46,885 nt of DNA, from IMG/VR virus record IMGVR_UViG_3300032265_001184, positions 1-46,885 of that record; one strand, 5' to 3'. Of the stretch, positions 5,958 through 14,746 are shown one piece after another (position 1 is the stretch's first letter; each line of letters begins with the position of its first letter). Source of the stretch: a virus. The position numbers and the translations under genes were made by a program. Below the pieces are notes generated by a model. That model saw only the letters and a list, made by a program, of their open reading frames with translations. It had not been told where the DNA came from and searched no databases.

Positions 5958-6668
5958 ATGAAATCATTCATAGAATTCTTAGAAGAAAACACATTAAATG
6001 AGGCTAATGCTAAGCAAGTTATTGATGTTATGCGGGCCTTCGGCGGTGCTTTCAGACGGGTTGGCCCATCAGCTTTGGTCAAAAATATAGCTGGAGCTGG
6101 TGAAGAAAAATTAGCATCTATGTTAAAAAATTTTAAAGGTCCAGGCGTTCAAGGAACTGGTAACGAACTTTCAACAACTGGTCCAGCAAAAACAGGTGAG
6201 CTTTTGCCTAGACAATCAACATCTAATGTACCTGCATTAGCACAGCAAACGGTTAATAAAGCGTTACCAGCTCCACAAACAACAACTTCTAATCTACCAA
6301 ATGTAATCCCGCCAAAAACTTATACTCCAGTAGAACCTACAGCGCAAACAACAACTAAAACATTAGTTGCGCCTGAAACTGCTACAAAGACAGATACTAA
6401 AACATTAGTTGCACCTGAAACGTCTACAAAGACGGATACTAAAACATTAGTTGCACCTGAAACGTCTACAAAGACGGATACTAAATCAATTACGCCAACT
6501 AAACCTCCTGAACCTCCAAAGCCACCTAAACCTCCTATTGGTCAGGAACCAATTCCGCCAAAACCATTTGGACTTCCAAATTGGGTTTTAGGTAAATCTG
6601 GATTCTTAAGCCAGAACCCAGGATTTATTCCATCTATCAAAGGACATGGTAGATTCTATAGTCCTTAA
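5958..6668 (+). CDS. Repeat-rich protein with capsid-targeting-like leader
   Basis: The 236-residue protein begins MKSFIEFLEENTLNEANA. The MKxxxxF(L/I)xE pattern resembles the T4 capsid-targeting sequence (MKTYQEFIAE), with possible gp21 cleavage after FLEE or TLNE. A globular stretch (residues 19-60) is followed by a long Thr/Pro/Lys-rich linker with three TKTLVAPET repeats, a PPEPPKPPKPP run and a C-terminal GLPNWVLGKSGFLS region. No domain is recognised. It has a GGAG ribosome site. I infer a packaged internal-head or structural protein; the repeats make homology calls unreliable. Confidence 0.55.
   Translation: MKSFIEFLEENTLNEANAKQVIDVMRAFGGAFRRVGPSALVKNIAGAGEEKLASMLKNFKGPGVQGTGNELSTTGPAKTGELLPRQSTSNVPALAQQTVNKALPAPQTTTSNLPNVIPPKTYTPVEPTAQTTTKTLVAPETATKTDTKTLVAPETSTKTDTKTLVAPETSTKTDTKSITPTKPPEPPKPPKPPIGQEPIPPKPFGLPNWVLGKSGFLSQNPGFIPSIKGHGRFYSP
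6354..6479 (+). repeat. Three 42-bp in-frame tandem repeats
   Basis: The unit starts ACTAAAACATTAGTTGC and encodes a 14-residue TKTLVAPET-type repeat. The second and third copies are identical at the base level while the first differs at a few positions, indicating a recent duplication. Confidence 0.85.
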
Positions 6669-6687
6669 TTATAAGAAAAGAAAGCAA

Positions 6688-7308
6688 ATGAAAACATTAA
6701 AACAGTTTACTTTAGAAGTTTATGACGTCCAAGGCTTAAATAAAAAAGATCAAGGTTGGAAAAAATTTATTCTTCCTAATGGAGGAGAAGAAACTCGAGC
6801 ATCATTATTTGATCATATGGGAGAGCATATAGGCACTCATTTAGGACACCACATTTATAAATTTGAACATCCTCTTCAAAAATCAGTAACCTATGCCGCA
6901 ATAAATCCTAAAACTGGTAAAGCTACTTTGGCTGTGCGTGGAGATGTAAATAGAGCAAAAGTTTTGTCTCATTTGCATTTAGCTAGTTCAGATGATAATA
7001 CATTTCCAGCGCACGAACTCTATCATCATTTACTTAAACATGGTCATGTTGCAGCTCTTGTAGCTGATGAACAGTCTCCAGGTGGAAGAAAAGTTTGGGA
7101 AAAATTAGCCAAAAAGAAAGATGTTAATATTCATGGATGGGATCCTACGTATAGGAAACCTGTAAATATTAAAGTTGGTGAAGATGATACTCATGAAGAA
7201 AGCCCACCTGCGCAAATTAGCGGTCAACGTTATCGTGATAAGTATCGTGCCAATAATCCAGATTCATCTGTTCCTCGAATGCAATTAGTTGCACACATGA
7301 AAGATTAG
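6688..7308 (+). CDS. Candidate head-targeted protein with acetyltransferase-like core
   Basis: I chose the internal ATG giving MKTLKQFTLEVYDVQGL, because it yields a capsid-targeting-like leader and avoids overlap with the preceding stop. The body contains a beta-rich region (KSVTYAAINPKTGKATLAVR) and then FPAHELYHHLLKHGHVAALV followed by DEQSPGGRKVWEKL. The last segment resembles phage GNAT-like or internal virion proteins (SD.QS.GG.KIW..L). The C-terminus is basic and disordered. It follows the 236-residue gene by 19 bases. The acetyltransferase suggestion is tentative; it could simply be an uncharacterised injected protein. Confidence 0.5.
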   Translation: MKTLKQFTLEVYDVQGLNKKDQGWKKFILPNGGEETRASLFDHMGEHIGTHLGHHIYKFEHPLQKSVTYAAINPKTGKATLAVRGDVNRAKVLSHLHLASSDDNTFPAHELYHHLLKHGHVAALVADEQSPGGRKVWEKLAKKKDVNIHGWDPTYRKPVNIKVGEDDTHEESPPAQISGQRYRDKYRANNPDSSVPRMQLVAHMKD

Positions 7309-7318
7309 AATTAAGATT

Positions 7319-7600
7319 TTAAGTTGAAAACAGTAATCTAATACACCCAATCAAATCAATCGACATAAGTAAAGTATAGTTCATGATCATGCCAAATGAT
7401 TTGCGAGTGTAAGCAGCCCAAGCGTACATCCCGCAACCCATAATCCAAAAAGGATACATAACCATAAAAGGCGGATCAGGGACCGTTGCTGCCATAACAA
7501 TGGCGCAACAAATGCTAATAACCCATGCCAAAAACTCAACACAAAAGCGAAAAGGGTAAGATTTAAAATCATTTATAATCCATTGTATAGTTTTTTTCAT
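7319..7600 (-). CDS. Small membrane protein, three predicted helices
   Basis: Hydrophobic segments at about residues 18-40 (FCVEFLAWVISICCAIVMAA), 45-63 (PFMVMYPFWIMGCGMYAWAA) and 72-90 (MIMNYTLLMSIDLIGCIRLL) suggest three transmembrane helices with a basic N-terminus. Similar small membrane proteins occur in T4-like marine phages. Function is unknown; with no neighbouring lysis gene on this strand, a holin role is not supported. It is convergent with the plus-strand pair, with only ten bases between stops. Confidence 0.5.
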   Translation of the reverse strand: MKKTIQWIINDFKSYPFRFCVEFLAWVISICCAIVMAATVPDPPFMVMYPFWIMGCGMYAWAAYTRKSFGMIMNYTLLMSIDLIGCIRLLFST

Positions 7601-7617
7601 ATTTAATTTGTAAACTT

Positions 7618-7866
7618 TTATTCTTCCCAGCCTAATGCTTTAACACATTTCTTTCTACCATGCTTATATGTAAGAATATGAGTAATAGCCTGATCTTTAC
7701 TTGTCAATCCTGTCTTATCTACAGGAATTCTAGTAAGACTAGCAGCATGGTTTCTTAAATCTTTAAGTGACATCTTCTTTAAACCTGAATATTCTTTCCT
7801 AATCTGATCTAAATGCCACTCATCACCGGTTTGGTGTTCCTCAACAAAATCATTTAATGATTTCAT
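7618..7866 (-). CDS. Small basic protein with capsid-targeting-like leader
   Basis: This 82-residue protein begins MKSLNDFVEEHQTGDEWHLD. The start has the MK-S/T-x4-F-x-E-E pattern shared by other window proteins and T4 internal proteins. The remainder is helical and rich in lysine and arginine (YSGLKKMSLKDLRNHAASLT, HGRKKCVKALGWEE), compatible with a DNA-associated packaged protein. AAGGAAA precedes the ATG. The valine at the putative cleavage site (VEE) departs from the T4 (I/L)xE rule. Function is unknown. Confidence 0.5.
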   Translation of the reverse strand: MKSLNDFVEEHQTGDEWHLDQIRKEYSGLKKMSLKDLRNHAASLTRIPVDKTGLTSKDQAITHILTYKHGRKKCVKALGWEE

Positions 7867-7883
7867 TTATTTTCCTTTTTATT

Positions 7884-7957
7884 TGGCATCCGTGTAAGGA
7901 TTTGAACCTCAACTAACTATTTTGGAGACAATTGTGCTGCCATTACACCACACGGAT
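7884..7957 (-). tRNA. tRNA-Trp (CCA)
   Basis: The minus strand folds into a full cloverleaf: a 7-bp acceptor stem (ATCCGTG/CACGGAT), a D-arm with GG, an anticodon stem with two G-U pairs and loop CTCCAAA (anticodon CCA), and a T-arm with TTCAAAT. The 3' CCA is encoded. It is paired with tRNA-Asn upstream. Confidence 0.9.
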
Positions 7958-7963
7958 ATTGTT

Positions 7964-8038
7964 TGGCTCCCCGAGAAAGATTCGAACTTCCGACCAGAGC
8001 ATTAACAGTGCTCGGCTCTACCACTGAGCTATCGGGGA
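7964..8038 (-). tRNA. tRNA-Asn (GTT)
   Basis: The cloverleaf has acceptor TCCCCGA/TCGGGGA, D-stem GCTC/GAGC, anticodon stem GAGCA/TGCTC and loop CTGTTAA (anticodon GTT). A T-arm with TTCGAAT and an encoded CCA complete it. It lies six bases from tRNA-Trp and probably shares its transcript. Confidence 0.92.
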
Positions 8039-8045
8039 ATATATT

Positions 8046-8504
8046 CTATATATTATAATTTAATAGGAAATTATTGTACAATACTTCTTCTAATTCAAAT
8101 GCTTCTTTTTCCCAGGGTGAGTTTACATAACTATCATATTCTGTAACAAAATCATTTTGTGTTCTAGAAGTTAAGTTATGATTCTCAAACAACTGTTTAT
8201 TCCAATAGACATTACCATCTTTATACTGTAGTTGCTTCTTTATATATTGTTTACAATGAACTACTTCATGGGCAAGACATTTAATTTGTTCTAAGAATGG
8301 AAGTTCTTTTGCAATTTCAATCATAAAGTAAGTTGGTAATAGTTCTGTACAAAAAGCATCGGCTGATAATTTCTTTACTATGTATAAATCTATATTGATG
8401 TTTTTTCTCTTAGGCATTAATTGAAAGAAGAAATGTTTGATTGCTGCTTCATAGAAAGAAATCTTTTTCTTTGAGCGAGCACCAAAAACTTCTACCTCAA
8501 TCAT
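8046..8504 (-). CDS. Putative zinc metallopeptidase (HExxH)
   Basis: Residues 79-83 are HEVVH within CLAHEVVHCKQYIKKQL, a zincin active-site helix. A downstream glutamate in SPWEKEAFELEE (residues 129-140) is positioned like the third zinc ligand of SprT-like or minigluzincin enzymes. Length (152) suits a single small protease domain. There is no signal peptide, so it would act in the cytoplasm. The start overlaps the previous gene by eight bases. The substrate is unknown; a role in host takeover or head assembly is only a guess. Confidence 0.6.
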   Translation of the reverse strand: MIEVEVFGARSKKKISFYEAAIKHFFFQLMPKRKNINIDLYIVKKLSADAFCTELLPTYFMIEIAKELPFLEQIKCLAHEVVHCKQYIKKQLQYKDGNVYWNKQLFENHNLTSRTQNDFVTEYDSYVNSPWEKEAFELEEVLYNNFLLNYNI

Positions 8505-9084
8505 ATAGACCCATCACTTGAGATTCTAGTACGATTAGATCTAAAATTCCATCAGAGTACCATCTTGGTATTTCACGATTAGTCCATCGAGCAAATCCAT
8601 TCTTTTTCATGATATAGTATTGCCGATACGCATTCACCGCACCATTTGTCTTACAATCTTCTGGCATAGCCTGAGGAGGTTCATCAATCAATAAACTTTT
8701 AATTGGAATATTGAGTGGCAACCGAGACAAAGCAAATTCAAGTTCACCGGTTTTATGTTGCTTACCATAACGATATGTATATTCTTTCAATAAGTGTTTC
8801 CACATAGTAAGTAACCAGGTGTAATGACTTGCATCCTGCCGCGTCCAGATAGCTGAAGGATGGTTAATATGTGATGCTTTATAGATAATGTTGTCTCGAT
8901 TGTCGTCAAGCTTCCATCGCTTGATTTTACGACCTGAACTATTATCTACATATTGTTGGCCATCAAGCAATCGATGAGCAGTTGACATCAACTGAGCATA
9001 CTCGATAATCATTTTTACTACATGTTTATCGCAATGAAATTCAGCACATCGCTGCGGGTCATAGTCTAAGAAAAAGATGTTCAC
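8497..9084 (-). CDS. Conserved phage protein, HCDKHVVKM family
   Basis: The N-terminus [20 protein letters not shown] followed by HVVKMIIEYAQLMSTAHR is a strongly conserved motif that I recognise from T4-like cyanophages and other phages, without an established function. NHPSAIWTRQDASHYTWL and the C-terminal PRWYSDGILDLIV are also characteristic. The His/Cys-rich motif may bind metal. The gene starts with GTG overlapping the gp41 stop (GTGA), which explains the start choice. It is transcribed with the replication genes 41, uvsX and 43. Confidence 0.65.
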   Translation of the reverse strand: MNIFFLDYDPQRCAEFHCDKHVVKMIIEYAQLMSTAHRLLDGQQYVDNSSGRKIKRWKLDDNRDNIIYKASHINHPSAIWTRQDASHYTWLLTMWKHLLKEYTYRYGKQHKTGELEFALSRLPLNIPIKSLLIDEPPQAMPEDCKTNGAVNAYRQYYIMKKNGFARWTNREIPRWYSDGILDLIVLESQVMGLYD

Positions 9085-10451
9085 GTAAAGTCCTCAAATG
9101 CTGATTTGTCGAATTTAGATTTTACACTAGTTCTATGAGAATCGTCAATAATATCTTGTTGAGCGCTTTGTTCAACATTGTATAATTTCATCTTGGATCT
9201 GTCAACACCTACAACAAACTTTTTGTAGTTATTTGGATCACTGTATCTATTCTTAAGCTGTTTAACTAAGATCTGATTCAGACCAGCCAACTGATCATTG
9301 CTGATGATGGCAAACATGAAGTCGGCCGTTGCTGGTAGGCCAAATGATTCTGATGTATCTTCAAGTCCAACATCAGAGTTGGTATAACCAGTTCTATTTG
9401 TTTGAGTAGCGCTAACGATAGGTACATCGAACTCTACAGCAAGGCCACGAATCTCCTCAGCAATCGCCTTGACATACATGTAGGAATTAACATTGGAACC
9501 AACCTTCAGCCTGGAGGATGAACAGATGTTCAAGTAATCGATATAGATTATATCAGGTTTAAAGTTCTTTTTAATCTTTAATTCATTCAGGAGGTACCTA
9601 AAGTTAGAAGATCCTGCTGATGCGGTTGGGTATTCCTTGATAATCAATCGGCCAACCGTCTTTTCTTTGATCCTTGCAATCTTTTTCTCATACACATCTT
9701 TAGGCAGGACAGACAGTTCATCGATTGCAACATTCAATAGGTTTGCATCAATACGTTCTGCAATTCTTTCTTCTGCCATTTCCAAAGTGATGTATAGAAC
9801 ATTCAAACCATCCAGTAAGTTTCCTGCGGCACAGTGGCACATGAACATTGACTTACCAACACCAGTGCCCGCTAAGCAGATGTTCAGAGTCTTATTACTT
9901 AAGCCACCCTTGGTGATCTTATTAAAGTATTCAAGGTTGAATGGTACTTTGTTTTCTTTGGTATGATAAAGATCATATCGCTTTTCCCAATCATCAACTA
10001 GATCATGTCCAACATTAGTGTCAAAAGAAACCGATAATGCATCAGATAATAGCTCAGGAATAGATCCTTTAGAGATGTCAACTTTCTCATCACCATTAAT
10101 TAGCTTAATGGACTTTGAGATTGCAATGAATAATGCTTGATCTTGGCAGAATTTTTCACTGTGCTCAATAAGCCAGGGTAAACTGGTTTTGCTATCAACG
10201 TCCAATGCATCAATGATTTCATTTGAATCTTTAAACTGACTTTCTGTTACATCGGTTTTATTTTGAAGATCAATCCTCAATGCTTCTTTGGAAGGAACAG
10301 TATTATACTTGATTGTGTACGCATCAATTAGTTTAAAGACTAATCGCTGACTATTGTCTCGAAAGTACTCCGCTTTAAGAAACGGAAGTACTTTACGTGT
10401 AAACTCCTCATTAAAGAGTAAGTTAGATAGAATCGTCTTCTCGATCGTCAT
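9081..10451 (-). CDS. 41: gp41 replicative DNA helicase
   Basis: This is a DnaB-family hexameric helicase of the T4 replisome; it unwinds the fork 5'-3' and partners with gp61 primase (not in this window). The Walker A motif [11 protein letters not shown] lies near residue 198. The Walker B-type strand [11 protein letters not shown] and the following [18 protein letters not shown] complete the RecA-like core. Length (456) is close to T4 gp41 (475). It overlaps uvsX by 29 bases with a GGAG ribosome site inside uvsX. The order uvsX-41 is as in T4. Confidence 0.93.
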   Translation of the reverse strand: MTIEKTILSNLLFNEEFTRKVLPFLKAEYFRDNSQRLVFKLIDAYTIKYNTVPSKEALRIDLQNKTDVTESQFKDSNEIIDALDVDSKTSLPWLIEHSEKFCQDQALFIAISKSIKLINGDEKVDISKGSIPELLSDALSVSFDTNVGHDLVDDWEKRYDLYHTKENKVPFNLEYFNKITKGGLSNKTLNICLAGTGVGKSMFMCHCAAGNLLDGLNVLYITLEMAEERIAERIDANLLNVAIDELSVLPKDVYEKKIARIKEKTVGRLIIKEYPTASAGSSNFRYLLNELKIKKNFKPDIIYIDYLNICSSSRLKVGSNVNSYMYVKAIAEEIRGLAVEFDVPIVSATQTNRTGYTNSDVGLEDTSESFGLPATADFMFAIISNDQLAGLNQILVKQLKNRYSDPNNYKKFVVGVDRSKMKLYNVEQSAQQDIIDDSHRTSVKSKFDKSAFEDFT

Positions 10452-11490
10452 TCACTTCTCCATCATCAGGTTGTTGACCATATGTGAATTCTTTCTTTGC
10501 ACAATCCTCAAGCACCATAAGCATTTCTGGTGTAAAGTATTTCTCAGGATTGTTATTTATTTCCTTACCATACACACGAGTTCCATCAGGCAGTTCATAC
10601 CGAGTAGATACTTTCTTTATTATACCATGTGATTCAGCTAAGTCAAGTAGTCCATAGTATCGGTCTAGGCCTTTATCATAGGATAGACGTACTTCAACCT
10701 GGCTATTTTCTTTCGATAACCGTGATTTGTGCATCTTAACTTTAATAATGTTACCAATCACATCATTGTTACCATCTTTTTCTTTCTTCTTGGAAAGCAT
10801 AGCAATAGTAGAAGCTGCATACTTCAACCCTGATCCACCAGAGATCTCATTAGTTGGCACATAGGCACCAACTGCTGCATATACATGATTAGTCACAAGT
10901 AATGGAACTTTCACTTTGGCAAGTTTTAGAGTAAGTACTCGGAAAGCAGCTTTAATTACTTGTGCTTTCGTCATGTCTCGTGTTTCTTTACCTTCAGTAA
11001 TATCTTCCATTTCTTTTGTTGTAGAAAGAAGACCCAGGGAATCAAGCACCATCATAAAGGGAGGACGACTTTCACCTGATTTTTCATAATATTCAAGAGT
11101 CTTGATTGCATGGGTCCTAAACTTTTGAATGGTATCCATCTCAGCAACGATTACTCGTTTAGTATCAATACCACGTTGTTCCATCATTGATTTGGTAACC
11201 GCAGCTTCGGTGTCATAATACATGACACCAGCATCTGGATTTGAATCTAAGAATGCTTTGACGATTCCAAGTACGAAGAAAGTTTTTCCTGTAGCCGATT
11301 CACCGGCGAAAGCAGTAATTTTATTATTTGGCACACCGCCAAAAAGACTACCACTAAGAACTGCGTTAAGAATATAGGAACCAGTATCAATGCATCCACT
11401 ATACTCTGCAGAACCCTGGCCATCAGCAACGATGCTTGTGTCTTCATCTTTGATTTGCTCCACTAGATTTTTAAAAAAAGAATTGCTCAT
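10423..11490 (-). CDS. uvsX: UvsX recombinase (RecA/RAD51-like)
   Basis: UvsX carries out strand exchange for recombination-dependent replication with UvsY and gp32. Walker A is AGESATGKT (residues 62-70), and [19 protein letters not shown] supplies the Walker B and following loop. [15 protein letters not shown] and [15 protein letters not shown] match the DNA-binding core. The 355 residues compare with about 390 in T4. AAGGA lies upstream of the ATG. It follows gene 43 on the same strand and precedes gene 41; UvsY is also in this window. Confidence 0.95.
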   Translation of the reverse strand: MSNSFFKNLVEQIKDEDTSIVADGQGSAEYSGCIDTGSYILNAVLSGSLFGGVPNNKITAFAGESATGKTFFVLGIVKAFLDSNPDAGVMYYDTEAAVTKSMMEQRGIDTKRVIVAEMDTIQKFRTHAIKTLEYYEKSGESRPPFMMVLDSLGLLSTTKEMEDITEGKETRDMTKAQVIKAAFRVLTLKLAKVKVPLLVTNHVYAAVGAYVPTNEISGGSGLKYAASTIAMLSKKKEKDGNNDVIGNIIKVKMHKSRLSKENSQVEVRLSYDKGLDRYYGLLDLAESHGIIKKVSTRYELPDGTRVYGKEINNNPEKYFTPEMLMVLEDCAKKEFTYGQQPDDGEVNDDREDDSI

Positions 11491-11502
11491 AGTTTATCCT
11501 TA

Positions 11503-14049
11503 TTAAGAAAAGAAATCATCAATAGTTGCTGTCATGTTTTCTTCAGCAACCCAATTAATTTTTTCAAGAATACCATTTAAAGGTTCAAGAAAAGCTTTTT
11601 CAAATTGAGTATTGTAATCAATCAAAGAAATGATGTCAAACTCTTTTGGAATGTCATCTGGTGATGAGATAACTTCAATGTTAAATCGATTAGGATGTCT
11701 TAGATAACAGAATTTAATCTTTTCACCATTACCAACTAATCTATATTTTTTAGTTAGATCATGCTTCGTGACGAAGTGATTATAGATGAGGGCACCTTTA
11801 ACATGAATTGGAGTGCCCTTCTTGTAGATTCCACTGCGGTCTATATATTTATTTATACCGTTACAGCCACGAGGAAATGCAATGTCTACAAAAGGTAGAT
11901 TCATAAAGTCTTGCTTAAACCCCTTGATGTATTCAATCAAAGCTTTATTGTCCTGAGTCATGATAATCTTAAGAGCTTTCTTAATAGACTCTCGACACGC
12001 TTGAGGAGTAGAAGATTTAACAGCTTCAATGCCCATGATCTTGAGTTTAGGTTCAGCATATCGTACTCCTTCTGAATCATACACATTCAGGATGTAACGT
12101 TTCTTTGCAGTCCAGATTCCCTTATCTGCAATTGATTCACGTTTCATCTTCATCTTTTGTGCATAAGCATTAGTATAGTCTGCCAATTCTTGATAGCACT
12201 TATCAATGAATGGTTCAAGTTTTTCAGAAGAAACCTTTGTTAAGAAGTCTGTGATTTTAGTCTTATCTGTCTCGCCCTGGTACACATGATTTACAAGTTC
12301 ATTTAAGCGAATATAGATTGAATCAGTATCAGACGCAAGGATGTAGTCCTTACCACTAGTCTTAAGCAAACTATTTAAGTACTGGTTCATCTTATTCTCG
12401 ATCCAACGAATGGTGACTTGGCCGGACAAAGTTACACATTCTGCCAAAGCCAACTGATAATACCGAAAATAGCTATTACCAAGTGCGCCATAAGCTGAAT
12501 TCAACATGATCTTAAATGCAAGTTGTAGGTTGTTGTACCTGGAGATTTCTTTCTCCAAATCATATGATTTGTTTACCTGATATCGTTTCTGAGCTTCAAT
12601 CATCTTTTTCTTATAAACAGTACGCATGTTATAGTACTGTTCCATAAGCTCCGGTAGGAATCCTTGCTTATCTTTTCTGAATAAGCAACGATTTGCTGTC
12701 TTGATGTAATCAGTACTCCAATCAGCAGCTTCACCAGTTAAGAACGTATCAACATTAATCTCACCTGGCATTTGGCCTGCATACATTTCTGGTGATATAT
12801 TATACTGCATGATTAAGTGTGGATAAAGACTATTCAAGTCAAATGACACTACCCATTCATGCATTCCGGTCTGAGGTACTTTTACATAAGCACCAGCAAA
12901 AGATGTTTGTTCTTCAGGATTATCCAGGGCTCCAACAGTCTTATATGGAATGGCAGGAATATTTTCTTTTGGCGTGATGACTTTAAACCGATTGATTAAG
13001 AAGTTGTGTGTAATGATATCCCAAAGTTTTACTACTCCAAATGTATCAGCATAGTTAACTTTTGCAGAATATGACATAGCATATACGAGTTCAATCAACT
13101 TAAGCTTATCTTCAAACTTAACGATTAGATCTACGTCTTTAATGTTGTAATCAATAAACAGTTGATAGTTATTCTTATAGAGATCAAAGATACTTCCATA
13201 TTCAGAGTAATCAATTTTCTTTTCACCAAGTTCTACATAAGCAATATGATCAAGTTTATATGATTCTTGATTGGTGTATGTAAACTTTTTGTATAGATGA
13301 ATGTAATCTAGAACTGATACGCCAAAGATTTCATATACAACAAAGTCACCATTAGCTTTACCACGACTTACATGTCGTGTATTGATGATACTCCAAGGTG
13401 ATAGTTTTCGAGTAAACTCTTCGCCGTGAATCTTATTAATCCGGTTAATGATATATGGAATATCAAATGCTTCAATGTTCCAACCGGTCACTACATCAGG
13501 ATCAATTCCAAACCAGGCATGCACAAACCCACGAAGAAGATCTGCTTCATCTTTGCATTTAATATAAAACACGTTTTCAACATGGGAATCATATTCACCT
13601 ACACCCCATACAAAAGTCTTTTCTTTGAATCGTAAAGCAATTGCTGTGATTTCTTTATCTGCTTTGTCTGGTTCAGGGAACCCGTCATCCGACGCAACCT
13701 CAATGTCAATATAAATGACACGAATCTTAGTTGCATCGTATTCAATATCATTTTGAAACGTATCATTGATCCAAACATAATTAAACATATTTGGACTTTG
13801 ACCATGAATGCTAAAATTATCTACATGCTTATAACTTTCAACAAAATCTTTTGCATCACGAACAGAATCAAAGTCCATTCGATCAACTTTAATATCGTCA
13901 AGAGTAGAATATATTGCTTGTTCAGGCTTACGTGATTCAACAAAAAGATATGGTTTACATTTTGTTTTACGTTGAATGCGTCGACCTGCTTCATATCCCC
14001 GATAGAAGAGGTTATCACCACGAAGTAGTACTGAAGTATAAAATTTCAT
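11503..14049 (-). CDS. 43: gp43 DNA polymerase (family B)
   Basis: This replicative polymerase has an N-terminal 3'-5' exonuclease (VIYIDIEVAS near residue 113, with Asp and Glu of Exo I). Motif A is FDLNSLYPHLIMQYNISPEM near residue 403, motif B KIMLNSAYGALGNSYF near 516 and motif C ASDTDSIYI near 573. At 848 residues it is slightly shorter than T4 gp43 (898) and shows no split, intein or intron. It works with clamp gp45 and loader gp44/62 encoded just upstream of the lysis module. It is divergent from the endolysin gene. Confidence 0.97.
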   Translation of the reverse strand: MKFYTSVLLRGDNLFYRGYEAGRRIQRKTKCKPYLFVESRKPEQAIYSTLDDIKVDRMDFDSVRDAKDFVESYKHVDNFSIHGQSPNMFNYVWINDTFQNDIEYDATKIRVIYIDIEVASDDGFPEPDKADKEITAIALRFKEKTFVWGVGEYDSHVENVFYIKCKDEADLLRGFVHAWFGIDPDVVTGWNIEAFDIPYIINRINKIHGEEFTRKLSPWSIINTRHVSRGKANGDFVVYEIFGVSVLDYIHLYKKFTYTNQESYKLDHIAYVELGEKKIDYSEYGSIFDLYKNNYQLFIDYNIKDVDLIVKFEDKLKLIELVYAMSYSAKVNYADTFGVVKLWDIITHNFLINRFKVITPKENIPAIPYKTVGALDNPEEQTSFAGAYVKVPQTGMHEWVVSFDLNSLYPHLIMQYNISPEMYAGQMPGEINVDTFLTGEAADWSTDYIKTANRCLFRKDKQGFLPELMEQYYNMRTVYKKKMIEAQKRYQVNKSYDLEKEISRYNNLQLAFKIMLNSAYGALGNSYFRYYQLALAECVTLSGQVTIRWIENKMNQYLNSLLKTSGKDYILASDTDSIYIRLNELVNHVYQGETDKTKITDFLTKVSSEKLEPFIDKCYQELADYTNAYAQKMKMKRESIADKGIWTAKKRYILNVYDSEGVRYAEPKLKIMGIEAVKSSTPQACRESIKKALKIIMTQDNKALIEYIKGFKQDFMNLPFVDIAFPRGCNGINKYIDRSGIYKKGTPIHVKGALIYNHFVTKHDLTKKYRLVGNGEKIKFCYLRHPNRFNIEVISSPDDIPKEFDIISLIDYNTQFEKAFLEPLNGILEKINWVAEENMTATIDDFFS

Positions 14050-14058
14050 TCATAATCC

Positions 14059-14066
14059 TATAAATA
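14059..14066 (+). promoter_or_regulatory. Late promoter (TATAAATA) for the lysis genes
   Basis: There is a perfect plus-strand TATAAATA about 60 bases before the endolysin start, in the divergent region facing gene 43. A hairpin (AATGGTA/TACCATT, 14074-14095) lies right at the predicted 5' end of the transcript. Confidence 0.7.
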
Positions 14067-14073
14067 ACCAGGG

Positions 14074-14095
14074 AATGGTAATATTATATACCATT
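14074..14095. promoter_or_regulatory. Leader hairpin between gene 43 and endolysin
   Basis: AATGGTA, eight AT-only bases and TACCATT form a perfect 7-bp stem. On the plus strand it would be the 5' end of the late lysis transcript. On the minus strand a TATAAT overlapping the loop may be the -10 box of a gene 43 promoter. Confidence 0.45.
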
Positions 14096-14127
14096 AATTA
14101 AAATAAAAACACAATAAGGAGTCTTTT

Positions 14128-14745
14128 ATGAGTTTAAAAGATTTTCAAACAAAAATTGGCGTAACTCCTGATGGTGAATGGGGATCAAGCACCCTTAAAG
14201 CCGCTGTAAATTATTTTAAAATGCCTAAAGTTCGTGCTGCTCATTTCTTTGCTCAAACTGCTCATGAAAGTGGCAACTTCAAAACTCTATCAGAAAATCT
14301 AAACTATAGTGCAGACGGACTTGTCAAGATCTTTCATAAGTACTTCCCTGATATTGCTGCTGCTACTTCTTATGCTAGAAATCCAGAAAAGATTGCAAAT
14401 AAAGTATATAGTAATCGTATGGGTAATGGCGATGAAGCTTCTGGTGATGGTTGGAAATACAGAGGTCGAGGAGCTATTCAATTAACAGGTCGTGAAAATT
14501 ATGCTGCTTTTGCAAAAGCTTTTGGTCGACCAGATATACTTTCAAATCCAGACGTTGTTTCTGGTGAACTTGCTTTTGAATCGGCCATGTTCTTCTTTGA
14601 TAAGAATAATCTTTGGGAAATATGCGATAAGGGCGTCAACGTTATATCAATTACATCTCTAACAAAAAAAATCAATGGCGGAACGATTGGTTTAGAAGAA
14701 CGTAAAAATCATACTTATGAGTATGCAAAGATTTTAGGAGTCTAA
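14128..14745 (+). CDS. GH19 endolysin (chitinase-like muramidase)
   Basis: The protein is a glycoside hydrolase family 19 lysozyme that degrades peptidoglycan for lysis. The catalytic region is FAQTAHESGNFKTLSENLNY, with glutamates near residues 47 and 56. It is followed by the family hallmark WKYRGRGAIQLTGRENYAAF. A short N-terminal VTPDGEWGSSTLKAAV recalls a peptidoglycan-binding repeat. There is no signal sequence, so export would need a holin. AAGGAG precedes the ATG. It has its own late promoter and is followed after one base by a small membrane protein. Confidence 0.92.
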   Translation: MSLKDFQTKIGVTPDGEWGSSTLKAAVNYFKMPKVRAAHFFAQTAHESGNFKTLSENLNYSADGLVKIFHKYFPDIAAATSYARNPEKIANKVYSNRMGNGDEASGDGWKYRGRGAIQLTGRENYAAFAKAFGRPDILSNPDVVSGELAFESAMFFFDKNNLWEICDKGVNVISITSLTKKINGGTIGLEERKNHTYEYAKILGV

Positions 14746-14746
14746 A

